DNA from: Capitulum mitella | Lineage: Eukaryota; Arthropoda; Thecostraca; Pollicipedomorpha; Pollicipedidae | Reading direction: 5' to 3' | Assembly: GCA_030062745.1 (NCBI GenBank) | Contig: CP099839.1 | Coordinates: forward strand, 38,331,816 to 38,395,815 | DNA: 64,000 nt | Shown here: in pieces, positions 1 through 12,300 of the stretch | Layout of the letters: every line of letters begins with the position of its first letter | How positions within the stretch are numbered: the first letter of the stretch is position 1 | Made by a program: the position numbers and the translations under genes | The notes under the pieces: generated by a model | Told to the model about the DNA's origin: nothing | Database searches by the model: none | The model's input: only the letters and a program-made list of their open reading frames with translations

Positions 1-1782
1 AGGCGACGGGAGGAAAAGAGTTGCGAGAATGAGCAGGGCAAAACGCTGAGTAAACGTTTGGAAGGAGAGAACGAGTAGAACATCGAAGGCAGAAAACGAG
101 GGCACACAATGGGATCGCACGACGTGGGCAGCACATGGCCATATATGTAAATGGAGCCGTTTGCAAAAAAGGACGGAAGAAATTATGTGAGTTGATACGT
201 GCTCTCACGGGTTTCCAGTTTAAACGCACTGGGTTTGAGCTGCATGCAAATCGCCACTATTTAGCCTCATTATGCAGCTTCATTGTGGTCCGTCGGAGCT
301 GCACAGTGCGGCTGACAGCCCACCGTGTCCGTTTTAGATTAAAGCTAACTGTGACGCTCGTTTTGTGAATATTCTTAGCCACCCACTTCACGCGATGTTT
401 ATCGATTTAACCTCCTTTATAATGCAGCGTTTTTGTTTTGTCAGGAAGTTAGGCACATTCCCGTCTATGGCCCATCTGAAGGACTGGTCCATTGCGCCGC
501 GCGACGTCACAGGCTGGTTCAGTGCTGTGACCAGAGTTGTATCTAGCATCTAGATCATCTCGGCCGCATCGTCCCGGAGAATGCGAGGAACGCCACCGGC
601 CGTTAACGCCTGCTGGCAGTAGCTGGTTGACGGCGGGACAGGACGATCCGTGGGATGTAAACCATGTTCAGGCTCTCCGCGGCGGCTACGCTACAGACCG
701 GCCGGTTTTTACAGCCTCGCCGGGCTCGGTTTTCCAAATAACGAGGTCTTTGATCGCGCTCAGGTCACGGTTCGGCGATTTTGACGGCTTGACCGTCCTT
801 ACGAAGCAACGGTCTTCAGTGAAGATCGCCTCTCCCACCGTGCGAACGGGCCATGTTTTATATTTCCTCCTGTGCGATCTGGTAGACTCACCCACTTCGC
901 TAGCCCAGGCGATGCCTCCCCCGCCATCCCCTATGAAGCAGAAAAACGCTGGCCCTCCGACCCGTCATCCTCATTCACCCATCCCGTCATTCGTCCGTGA
1001 GGTTCCCAGGACTCGTCACCCCGCTTCTACGCCTTTCCGTTCGGGAGCGCCAGTTTCGCTCTCGCGTGACCGTGACCTTTGGCCCCTGCCTGTCGCGGTC
1101 ACGCCCCGGGCAGTCGTGCACGACAGGCGGCGGCGGCAGCGCCGGGGGCTATTCTGCGCCACCGGTCGCTGGTCCTCGCACGACGCGCTGCTCTTCTGCG
1201 GACAGACAGACAGATCGCGAACCCCGGTGATGAGTCATCACGGAGCGAGGGCATGTTCGTCGTGTCCGGCTGCGTCCAAGGCACGATGGTTTGTCACGTC
1301 AGGTTGCGAACATGTTTGACTGTGGGCTCAACGTCGTGTCAACTTAACGTGACGGATGATTGTTGGCGATTAACACGGCACGACGCCTTGCTTGTTATGT
1401 TGACCCTGTGGCCTGATGAATGGCATGGATGGTCCATGTTATTCTCTCCGTCACGCAACTATTGTTTTGATGGCGATCTTCTCAAGACACGTCACGAAAC
1501 GGTGACCATCACGAACTGCCATTGCGCTGTTCTACCATGGATGACCACCACTGGAGTTCAACCACCCTGGCCTCTGGCGACAGTACCGTATCACAGCCAA
1601 TGACAATCCTAGCTCGCCACTGCCGGTGACTGGACCCCATCACGGCTACCAGAGACGCAGTCAAGGGAGCCAAGTGGGCCATGCCCCTTCCCTCTCCCAT
1701 TGGGTCCAAAATTTGGCGTTCCTTGACGCACCAAAAATGAATCCGGAATTCGCAAATCAAGTGGCCGAAACCAGGGGCGGAT

Positions 1783-2224
1783 GCAGCGGCTCCGTTTGGG
1801 CCGGGGGAGGGGTAAACCAGAGTTTTCTGGGTCTAGATGGTGAGTCAGCAGTGTCGTTGAGCGGAGAAGCTGGAAGACGCTGACCGTGGGTTCGGAGGCA
1901 ACTTCAACGGCAAGTATGGATGGTAGGTCTTCGACGGGGGGATTGGGCTGGCCATATTAAATTCGGAGTTCCAGCAACTTCAGACTCCGGTTGAGTAGAA
2001 ATACCCATGTCTTTTGGTGTTGACGACCATTTCCTCCCCCCCCCCCCTTAATCGCGGCTGGAGGTCATGGCCGAGATGCCTTCCCCCTAGATCTGCCAGT
2101 GGGCGAAATCCGAGAAATTTTGTGAGGGGTTAAAAGGAGTTTTAAAGGGTTTGAAAGTTTTAAGGGGGCAATTTCAAAGGGTTGTCCCGAACCGTTCGTG
2201 GAGAAATCCTGGCTACGCCCGTGA
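1783..2224. repeat. Degenerate MITE-like element
   Basis: The left end (caggggcggatgcag) and right end (ctggctacgcccgtg) are imperfect inverted repeats. Inside is a pyrimidine run and a short AT-richer core. Similar CAGGGGCG-type ends occur near 16620, 18765 and 24910-25033. No coding capacity. Confidence 0.35.
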
Positions 2225-2234
2225 CAGCTAGCGA

Positions 2235-2512
2235 CCATATCATGGCACGGCTGGTGAACACACCTTTCCACCGCTGGCGACGATACCTTACCACCGCTGG
2301 TGACCAAACCCCACCGTCGCTGACCACCATACCTCACCACCACCGGTGACCATACCATACTGCTGCTGGCGACCATAACTTTCCACTGTTGGCGACCATA
2401 CCTCACCACCACTGGCAATCATACCGTACCACTGGTGGCGACCATACCTGTCCACTGCTGGCGACCATACCTCATCGTCGCTGACGACCATACCTCCCCA
2501 CCGCTGGTGCCG
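2235..2512. repeat. Minisatellite, about 23-bp unit
   Basis: About 12 diverged copies of a unit close to gcgaccatacctcaccaccg. Spacing is 23 bp in the clearest copies (2438, 2461, 2484). Confidence 0.7.
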
Positions 2513-3624
2513 GTAGCTCGGCGGCAGTGGCGGCGGCGTGCGGCAATTTGGGCCGTTCATCCCAGCCGCGTCATGCTCGGCTGCGGCGGCGGCGCGGCTG
2601 GCCGGCTACCTCTGCGCTGAGCGCCGGCCGGCCGGCAGGTACGGCCGCTGCCGGCGACACCTGGCGGCGGCCCCGCCGGCCGCTGTCCGGCGCAGTCACC
2701 AGCCGGCCATGGCCAGGCGCCGGCCGCATGTGTCTCCTGGCTGAGCGAGCCGCGCCAGTGTCAGCGCCTCCGTATCAGTGTCAGTGTCGGTGTCGGTGTC
2801 GGTGTCGTTGGAGTGGCCCAACGGTGGCCGGAGCGGGACGACTGATCGACAGGCTTTGTGTGCGGACGACCGGAAGTGGGTAAGTGGTGGAGCGTGACCT
2901 CGGGGTGATCGGCGGGTGAGAGCATGGTTGGCAGGAGCTGCAAACTGGACGAACTATAGAGAGATTTAGCACGCCATGCTCTCTCTCCAACTTTCGAAGC
3001 TGCGGCGTGCTGTGGGCCGAAACGCGTGTTCTGATCGATGCATCCGAGTCTCCTGCGTGCTCGCCTGCTCCTCCTGTGGAGGCGGTGATGACGCTGTCCG
3101 CTCCTGCCAGCCGCCTGCGTCGCCGCCGGCTCGCCGGTGGGCCGGTGCCGGTTGCCCTCGGGGCACGCCTCTGGCGGACGATCGGTGGGGCAGCGCCGGG
3201 TGGCGTGACCTCATCAGGACGACGGGGCGCAGGAGCTGCCTGCGTGACCGGCCAGGGAATACGGCCGACCGCCGCCGGCCGGGCGGTCGAGTCCGCGCCA
3301 GGGCGGCGACGCGACGGCCCCAGTACGGCCCGGGCCGGTCTGTTTCCTTTGTGTGCTCGTGTTTTTTTGACGTGCAGCCACTTGAGCCCCGGCGCCCTGT
3401 GAGAACGCTCGGCGCATCAGGTGGGCGGTCCGCCGTCCACAGAACGGAATGTGGTTTGTTGCCCAGGACGTGGCGGTGGCCCCGGCGCGAGCTCTCCGTC
3501 ATGGCGCGACTTCCGGCCGTGATCGGCGTGACGGCGCGAACCAGGGCGCGTCCTTCGCCCTGTGACGCTTTGACGCGACGCCTCCGGGTCGCCGGCCCGG
3601 ACATTGGCCTGATCTGAGATCCGT

Positions 3625-3935
3625 GTCCGCAGTATGTGTCGGTCCGGATAGAGACCTGATCTGAGACTCAGAGTCCGCAGGATGTGCCGGCCCAGACAGA
3701 GGCCTTATCCGAGACTCCGAGTCCGCGGTACGTGCCGGCCCCGGACAGTGCCGTTGTCTGAGACTGCGTGTCCGCGGTATGTGCCGGCTCCGGACAGTGC
3801 CGTTGTCTGAGACTGCGTGTCCGCGGTATGTGCCGGCTCCGGACAGTGCTGTTGTCTGAGACTCCGTGTCCGCGGTATGTGCCGGCTCCGGACAGTGCTG
3901 TTGTCTGAGACTCCGTGTCCGCGGTTTGTGCGACA
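3625..3935. repeat. Minisatellite, 48-49-bp unit
   Basis: Units start with gtccgc at 3625, 3673, 3721, 3770, 3819, 3868 and 3917. The last four are nearly identical. Each contains gtgccggctccggacagtg and ttgtctgagact. Confidence 0.85.
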
Positions 3936-6289
3936 AAGCGTCCCCACTGAGCGTACCAAGCCAGCAAGGTTCTGAACGTTTTCTTGTGCGATCTCGGTGA
4001 TCAGGTGGCGTTGATCGGGGCAGCATGACTCTGGATCGGCCGGGCAACTTGGGCTCATTTTCATGAGGCAGTTCCCGGGACAATAGCGTTTGTGTGAATC
4101 TCTTTGATCGGGATAATGGCACACTGTGAACCTGCGGCCTGTGCTCTGACGGTGCTCTTCTCTGAATCCCCGGCTCCATTTGGAAGCCGTGACGCAGCTT
4201 GGAGTCATGGTTACACCAGTGGAAAGTTCATCCGTCCCTTAGCTCACGGGAACGACCAACGAGAAGAGGACGACGCAGGAACGGATCTGTACGCTTTTAG
4301 ACTTGATCATAAAAACGACCTTTCTTACTCGCTGGGCCATGTTCGACCGTGTTAAAATCAGGGTGGTGGAATAGTTGACCAATTGAGAGAGACAAAGGCT
4401 GAACAGAATTAGAACTGGGATACCATGGCGGCTAACTATAGGGAACAGACAAAGGCCGTCCTACGGAACCGCCCAAAGCGGGTCGTACTGGGGATTGTAA
4501 ACCATTCAGATACCACGTCCGAAGTTTATTGGATAAGCTGAATTACTATCCTGTAAGTGCGCGATAAAGTAATAAAATAAATAGATAATAAGATAAATGA
4601 TAACTTCAGGATAAGGTGCTTCTCGGGTTTCCAGTTCACGATGTCCAGTCAGAACGCCTCCAGTCACAATCATCGACGGCTGCCTTACCAGTCGAACAGT
4701 ACCGACAAACGGCCGGCACGTCGGAGATCGGACGACCGAAGTCGAAGACCCACACCCTCTCACGCTTGGCTGACGGAGCGGCCTCTGTCGCCCGCAGCGG
4801 CGACGTGTTGACCCAGGGCGCGGCGCGGCGCGGCGCGGCGCCGACCCTGGCACGACGCCGCGCCCGCCGCGGCCCGCCTGTCGGCCGCCGGCCGCAGCCA
4901 ATCGAACCGTGATGGATGTCGCCCCCGCCGTCTGACCGGAGCGGCCGCCGCGCCGTCCGGCGGCCGGCCGCGGCGCGACCTTCCGCCGCCGTCGCCGCCG
5001 CCCTGCCGGCCACCTGTTAGCCGGCGGAAGGCACCGGAACCGGGCCCCGGGCGGCGGGCGGCGCGCGGCGCGCTCCCACACTGGCCGGCCGGCCGCGGCC
5101 GCTAATGGTCGCCGACCGAGCGGCCGCGCCCGCCGGCCGGCGGCGGCGGACAGTCCGCGGGCTGCCGCTGGACCGGGCTCAGGCGACTGGTGGACAGGCG
5201 GGCGGACGCCGGTGATACTGGCCGTTGGGAGATTGACCGTGGAGGTTCGTGTGTGCAGGAGACGACAGGCCATTAGGCGCTGCACGTTTAGGGAGATGGA
5301 TTCTGTCTGATGGCTCAAAAGCGTGAGAGAATAGTTGACTGGCAAATGGGAGAGCCAGGTGACCGCCTCACATGGCTGACTAAGAGGGACGGTTCCGTCC
5401 CCAAGAAGTGCTGAGCTGTCGTCGTGCCCATTTAACATGAACGCAGAACGCCGGACGTGGGAAACAGGGTGCCTTGATTTACGCAGCGCTTGTGCGCAAG
5501 ATGTGCGCAGCCCTCGCTGCCCAGAGCAGCCGGAAAATGGGAGACAGCGGGCCGCCTTCGCCTGTGAAGCACAGTCCGGTGCGGCGCGCGGCGGAGTCAG
5601 GCCGTCGCTCCAACTGACTCAGAACTCCGGAGCGTGATGACAGCGGGCGGTGATGGGAATCCGCCCTGCTCAAGACGACAGGTGTGGCGTCGTCGGGACT
5701 GATGGCGCCCACTAAACGCCATGTGTTTAATGAGCTCAGTGATCACCAGGCAGGGATCCGCTGCCCGGGGGCGTGGTGTTGGGTGTTTTGCGCTGTCTCA
5801 AAATGACGGTGGTCCGTAAATTGTTAATCTGATTCGTTGAGCAATAAGACTGCGCCACTTCTTGTGCACAGTGTTTTTATCACGGGTTCTGCTGTCGGCG
5901 CGGTTTTTCACCTGACCGGCTGACCCATGATCCAGTCCCCAAAGGCACCGGCGGCGCCGGCGGATCTGCTCGAGGACCGTGGCCCTGTTCGGGCGCGGCC
6001 CGGTCAGGACCGAGCTCCAGTCGTGTGGCTCGCCTCCGCCCGGGGCCGGCGCCGCCGCCGCGCCGGCCGTCGGCCTGCGGTCCGTCGGCGGCCCAGATGG
6101 GCCCATTTGCTGGCGTGTCGTCCGCGAACGCGGCGCTGTTTAATGACGTGGCCGCTTCCGACCAGAGCCAGCGCGGTGGCCGGACCGCCGGCGCGATCCA
6201 TTACCGACCGTGTCCTCCGCCGGCCGATTAATAATGTGGAGTGGCGGCCGAGCCTGCCGCCGGCCTGGACTGAGCCGCTGCTGGTCGCC

Positions 6290-6480
6290 GCTGGGAGCTG
6301 GCAGAGGCTGCTGGCCAACACTGGTGGCCGACAGAGGGCGGCTGGTGGCTGGCGGGGACTGCTGGCTGCTGCTGGTGGCTGGCGGGCTGCTAGTGGCTGA
6401 CGGAGGCTGTTGGCTGCTGTTGTTGACTGGTGGTGGCAGACAGAAGCTGCTGCCCGCTGCTGGTGGCCGACGGAGGATGC
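6290..6480. repeat. Low-complexity CTG/TGG-rich tract
   Basis: Degenerate repeats of ctgctggtggctggcgg-type sequence. No stable unit length. Confidence 0.5.
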
Positions 6481-9200
6481 TGGCCTTTTCTGTGGTCTTA
6501 TACGGACTGGTTACAGGCCGTGGTTTCTGTCAGTGGCAGTGCAAAGGCTGGATAGATGAAGACGCTTCATACGATGCTCCGTGAATGTTTGACAGAGTTT
6601 GAACAGAATCTGGGCTGGTGACTTACAGACCTGGAGCAAAGGCTGGACAGAGCCTAGGGGACGAGGCGGACCTGCCCCGTCGTCGGTCACACGAAACTGC
6701 GAGGACAACGGCCTGGAAAACAGAGAAGGGGCTGCAGCTCGGAAAACAGAGAGTGAACTGCAACTCACTAAAGACTGGCAAAAGCGAAGGCGCGAAGGCT
6801 AGCTCTGTCTAGCCGGGCGACACGACAGCTCGGGGGTCCGAAACGAAAAGGCGGTAGAACGCCCAGAGCAGCCCAGTTTGTGGGCGGTCGGGCGGGAAGA
6901 AAAACACTGGGAGAGCCGTGAGTTCGGGCCGGCGCTGGAGGCGGTGGGGGAGCGGGCGGGGGGAGGCCGGAGACATTGATCAGGCAGCGGTCCGGAAATC
7001 CGGTGTGGAGGCGACACGCGGCGGCGGCGGAGCTGGCGACGACCGAGGCTGATCGTCCCGTCTGCCGTCGCCCCGACTTGACGGTCGGCCCACCGCTGCG
7101 TGTCTCTCAAGCACGCGGCGCCAGTTGACCTGATGGCGGCGCGGACGGAAACAAGCCGTTGGTGCCACGAGTGTAATTGCGTGGGTAAAAGCTGACGTTT
7201 CATGGCGCTCGGCACCACTAAACTGCTGTGTTTCGACCGCGAGTCGCGCAGGCGAATCCTGCGGCGCAAACGGAAACAGCGCGAACAGCCGTCCCACCGG
7301 CCTCTGGCGGCGGGCCGAGTCGGCCGTCACCGATCGCACGGCGCCGCGCGTCGCCAGCCGTCCGGCGAACTTCCCGGCCGGTTTCGTGAGGCGCTCTCTC
7401 GGCGCGGGTAGCCATCGGGGCCGCGCCCGCCGCCGCCGCCGCTGGGAACGAGTCCCGGCCGGCTGCACGCCGCAGACCGCGCCGGCCGCGTGCCGACAGC
7501 GGTGTCGCCCGCCGCCGGCCGCAGCGCTCAGCGGCGTGTTGCACGGCCGCAGCGGGACCGCAACCGACGGCCGCCGCCCAGCCGCGCCGGCAGACTGCGG
7601 GTCGTCGCCGGCGGGCGACGCTGACGTCACGGCCTGCTGTCAAACACGGCCCGAGAATGTGCGCCGATCACGGGATAAAACAGTATCGGCCGGGTTTGCA
7701 ATAGGTGGTTACGGCCAGGGAACGATCGGGAGACTTGCGTCAGTCGGGAAAGAAAGGTTGGTGGTTTTATGACCGTTCAATATGTTGCATGTTCACGCAA
7801 CTTCGCTTTTATCGAGAAGTGTGGCTGGATATTTCGGTCCGCGAACCCAGTGGCGAGACTGAATGCACGGAACTCCCAAGCATCGGAAAGGGTGCAGGCG
7901 CGGACCGAGGTCGCGAGAGATCAGAGCTTCGGTGATGGTATCCGGCGTCCGAATCACAACTTAGCTGAAGCTGGTTGTTTACAAAATCGGAGAAAATGAG
8001 CAGCATGGAAATGGGCTAGGAGAATGACAGGGATCTTCTTGTGATGGCTAGAAAGAGTGGTAAAATAACTCCATGGAGTTGTGGCATTGCAACGTTCCTG
8101 CTTCCATCTGCGAAAATGCGACGTTGTGCGTTATTTAAACGTATCACCCGAATGATGAGTGGACCTTGCTTTGATATCCGTATGCTTGACGTTAATTTTG
8201 GTCTTAAGGCGTCTGCAAGCACGCCACAAGGCAGCTACCGCTCGCAAACGCAAAACACTATTATTCTTTGACGGTAATAGTTATATATACTAAAACAGTT
8301 ATATGATACAGCTGACGATGCGATGTGCCAGCCATGTTACAGTTTGTCTGACATTGTCATGATACCCCTGCCAGGCGGCTCCTCCAGGTGTTCATGGAAC
8401 TCTCGGAGGCTAACCACGCGGGGATGGGGTGGCAATGCGTGAATTATAGTGAAATACCCTGGCAAGCCTTTCGGCAACGATTTCATCTGGAACGTTATGG
8501 TTACTTACATTAACCTAATCATGTTTAATATACGAATTTCAAGACGATGTATTGCGATCATAGTCAGTGCACAAAGTTCTAGGCAACGCATTACAATCAG
8601 GTGGAAGTGCTAAGCCGTGAAGAGGCCCGAGACGAGTGGACGTCTTTCGTTTTCAGGACCAACGCCTTGTGAACCAAATACAGGTGTTATAGTTCTTTGA
8701 CGATAATAGATATTCATGCGGTAACGCTGCGATCCATTTTGGACAACGTACGTTCCATTATTTATTTACTGTAGACAGACGGGGCATGGAAACGATTTAC
8801 GGACCGCTACGCACCTCCAAACCCAGTGGGTCATTGTCGGCTAACCGAACGCAGAATGCGGTCCCTGTCTGGTCATTCAGGAGAGGCCAGACAGTACAGT
8901 GATGGATGTGGGGTCCCTGTCTCAGCCACCCGTCTCGTGACAGATCTTGTACATCACCGTCAATTTACAGCGCATCTAACCGTAGACAAAACTGGTCCTG
9001 GACGTTCGCGCCCTAGTTGGAGTGCCAGTTGCGGCAAACGTTCTGGCGTCGTTCTTTCCTTACGTGGCTATATTTCTTTTCAAACCGTGATTGCTTTGAG
9101 TCGTTCAGCAGCTACCATGCACTAGTAAGCGCTGTGCGCTGAAGACCGTTGACTAATCCTGTACTAGATGGCTGACCGCTGTGTATCCCTGCGTCCACAG

Positions 9201-9320
9201 ACAAGCTCGCGGGTCAGCGACCGTGAGAGGGGTCTGCTCCGTCGCTCCTCCCAGCTCGGCTCTGAGCTCAAACAGCTGCAGATACAATGTAAAACCCTCC
9301 AGTCGGACAACGATGGACTG
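9201..9320 (+). CDS. Rbp: RIM-BP coiled-coil exon 1 (first one found)
   Basis: Phase 0 to phase 0, 40 residues. The acceptor reads cgtccacag and the donor gtaagg. The sequence is polar with heptad leucines ([20 protein letters not shown]). An in-frame ATG at 9168 lies 33 nt upstream of the acceptor, so this could instead be an initiator exon starting there. I cannot decide between the two. Confidence 0.6.
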
Positions 9321-12300
9321 GTAAGGACAAACACGGACGTCGCGGCAGGTGTCTCATGAGTGCCGCCACGCGGCCGGTGGTATGCGAAAGACGTTGTGCG
9401 AGGGTTTGTTCTTTTCTCTTCACTTGATTATAATTGCGCTGTGTCTGATGCGTTCCGCAAATGGCAGACGGCGGGCGCTGGCTGTCTCCTATTTGCTGGT
9501 CATCTCCGATTCGTTATCGGAGCTCGTCACCGCCACCGTCCGGGAGAACTACTGGACCTACTGTCCCGCCCGTGGGCAATTCAATTTACATTCAATGGGC
9601 GCCGATGGCCGGGTCGGCGCGGAGCGGACCGTGATTAGCCATCAGAAAGGCCGCAGTTCCGGCTATATTTAACCACCGCTCCCTGAGGAAAGTCCCCGCC
9701 AACTACGAAAGCTAAACATTCATCCACTTGGCATAATTTGATGGGGCCTCCGTTCCAACACGCGGCGACCAGGTCGCAGCTGGCCAGCCACTGGCAGTGC
9801 GTGTTTCTGGGTGTGTGCGTCCGTTTGCGTCCGTTTGAACTACGTCAGCCGGGTGCGAGACAGCTGCAATAGGATTTTTAGTAGTTTGTGACGCACTGTC
9901 TTTTTGATGCACGTTGCGCCATGACATCCTAAGATTTACGCTATGGAGCACAGGACATTTCCGATATCCCATTTGCCGTCTGTACCTATTTTCACGTGTC
10001 TGAAATGCCTCATTTGGCATTTATATGTGTCATATGTTGCAATACCTATATCGCGTCGGGTTAACCTTTTAGGGGATTTTTCTTCCAGTTTTCTTCAGGT
10101 TTTCGCGCTCCGTTTTTCGAGCATAATGCGAGCAAAAAAAAAGAAGAAAAGAGAAGAATGGAAATGGTGATGACTAGGGAAGGCAATTTTTCCCATCTTA
10201 ATGTTTTCAGCATGAGACCAGGTCGGGCCATTGACGTATTCTTTGTTAGAAACTGATACTACGGCCTCGTAGTTTTCAGATTTCAATAAACTTGGGCTTG
10301 GAGTGCAAAATTAGGTCAGGTTAGTACTGTTATTGCCGTTATTTGCGGTATTTATGTGTAATTCCTGTGGTTCCCATTACAGGAATCTGCGGAACATTCT
10401 CTCGGCCGACGAAAGAGCTCGTTTCCCATAGACCGGTGACGAAAACTCGTAATGAATAACAAAACACAATCAGTTACCAATGATGAAGAACGGTGCGCAA
10501 AAAAGCAGCCAATTTGTAATCGAAGACATATGTTACGATATCAGTAATTCAAAGCATTTTTAGTCACACACGTGATTGGGAACGTCCCGACCAGGATATC
10601 GAATAATGCATCTAGTTATCTGCGTGTCCAGCCTAGCCTGTCGTGACGCGGTTACCAAACTGCCGTATCCATGACACCATTATGAATGGTTTCAAGCTAA
10701 AATTAATCGCTATGGGATTTCTCGATGGATGGCATTTCTGCGGAAGTGTTTTCGCAGTATTTGAGTGGTAAACGATCACGCTGTGTTCCATCTCACGTCA
10801 CCTCGTGCAGTCCTGTGTGTATAATGCCGGCTATGCCTGTTTACTTTCTGAACCGGAAGTATGTTGTGTCCGGATGTTCACTCTTTACCGTGTTGCCTGT
10901 TACCTGAAGTTTTCTTTGTAGGATATTGTCTGTGACCTGTTTTTTTTTTGGTGATGCTGGTTGTAGCCTGCTGTTTTCTGTTCATGGTACTGGCTGGGGC
11001 GCTTTATTTACTGTCCGTGATCTAGGCACAACTAGTCGTTCTGAGTGCTACATTTTGCTGTGCTCTGATCCTGTTCGTCTCTGAAAGTGATAATGCACGC
11101 TGGATTTAAACAACTGTACGTTCATGTAAAAAATTTTCGCTTAACGTTTCCGGCTCAAACGAAGCGGAGCTAAGTTAACCCGCGCACGACCGTCGGTCCG
11201 TCCCGAACACCGGCGACTGGGGGGGGGGGCAGTTGACTGCCCCCCCTCTAACTCACGAACGGTTGGTCGCACGATAAAAATAAGCATACCGTTGGAAAGC
11301 CTGTCACGAGTAGAGCTCGAAACTGGTCTCATTTTTAGTTTTAGATAATATGTAAGCCAATTTACGCCCTTTATATGTTTTCTCATAGCCGACTGCATGA
11401 GACCAAGAAATAGCCTGAATCTCAAGGGCTGTGACTTATAACGCATAGGTAAAGGCACCAGCGCACAAGTAAATGTCCGCAGATGCCGATACACGTCTAA
11501 TTTCCCCAGATTTGTTCAATATATACGCCGAAACGTTGAGTTAAAGACACCGTCATTCTCCCGTCAGCCGTCACTGTGCGCCGCTGCCGTATGCGGTACC
11601 AAATTGACGGGAACTAATTTTAGCGTTCCTTTATTCTCGCGAAAAAAGACGATCTTCGTAAATTTTATTGATCTTTGTGGTTCTTGTGATGGTTTGTCAT
11701 GCTTAAATTTTGGAAAAATTGATTAGTTGCCAATCTACAAAGTTGGCGGAGCTTTATTCGCGAGAGCCTGTTTATTTCCAAAATATGCTACTTTTTCAAA
11801 CTTTTTGAGGTTCCTGGTATTAATTACGTCTGTGCAAGCCAGTTCTGCCATTTTCTACCCATTCTGAGTAATTCATGGTCGATTTTGACGGTGGTACATT
11901 TTGGCCCACTACAGTTATTCGTGACCTGACCTCAGGTCAATGGCTGGAAGTCACTGATACTTTGCTCAATGACGGTAACTAGATGTCTGCTTCACTCCAC
12001 ACTAAAAATGTTATGGAATATTCCGTCAATTTCCGAAAAAAACGGCGACATGTGTTAAAAATGGGCTTAACCTTAGGTCAATGACCCGGAAAATTCCGAA
12101 AAATCCGAGATAACAGATTTGTTGCATCCATCACGATCACTAATCCATGAAAGTATTATTGAGATATCTTGTTTTGCGAAAAAGTTAGAGGGCTCTAAAC
12201 TTTTTTTGACATAAGTCTGTTTGACCTGGCCTAGGTCAGGCATCTGACCTGACCTGAGGTCAAAATTTTGACACGAGACGTAAAATTTATGGAGCAAAAG

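Larger units (their letters stand above)
1..9200. other. Flank or 5' intron of RIM-BP, no supported exon
   Basis: No exon could be supported. It contains GGCCGG-rich CpG islands (about 2520-3600, 4780-5180, 5930-6330, 6920-7640) in which long frames are open on both strands, as expected from base composition. It also holds several minisatellites and a degenerate MITE. Any island could be a promoter; I saw nothing that decides it. Confidence 0.4.

Noticed and set aside
2527-3617. Long open frames on both strands in GC-rich islands (also 4506-5438, 15483-16036, 20308-21057)
   Set aside because: They lie in CpG islands where stop codons are rare, are open on both strands at once, have low-complexity Arg/Ala/Pro translations, and lack splice or start support.
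3625-3935. CRISPR-like array
   Set aside because: Units are contiguous tandem copies without unique spacers, in eukaryotic DNA. It is a minisatellite.
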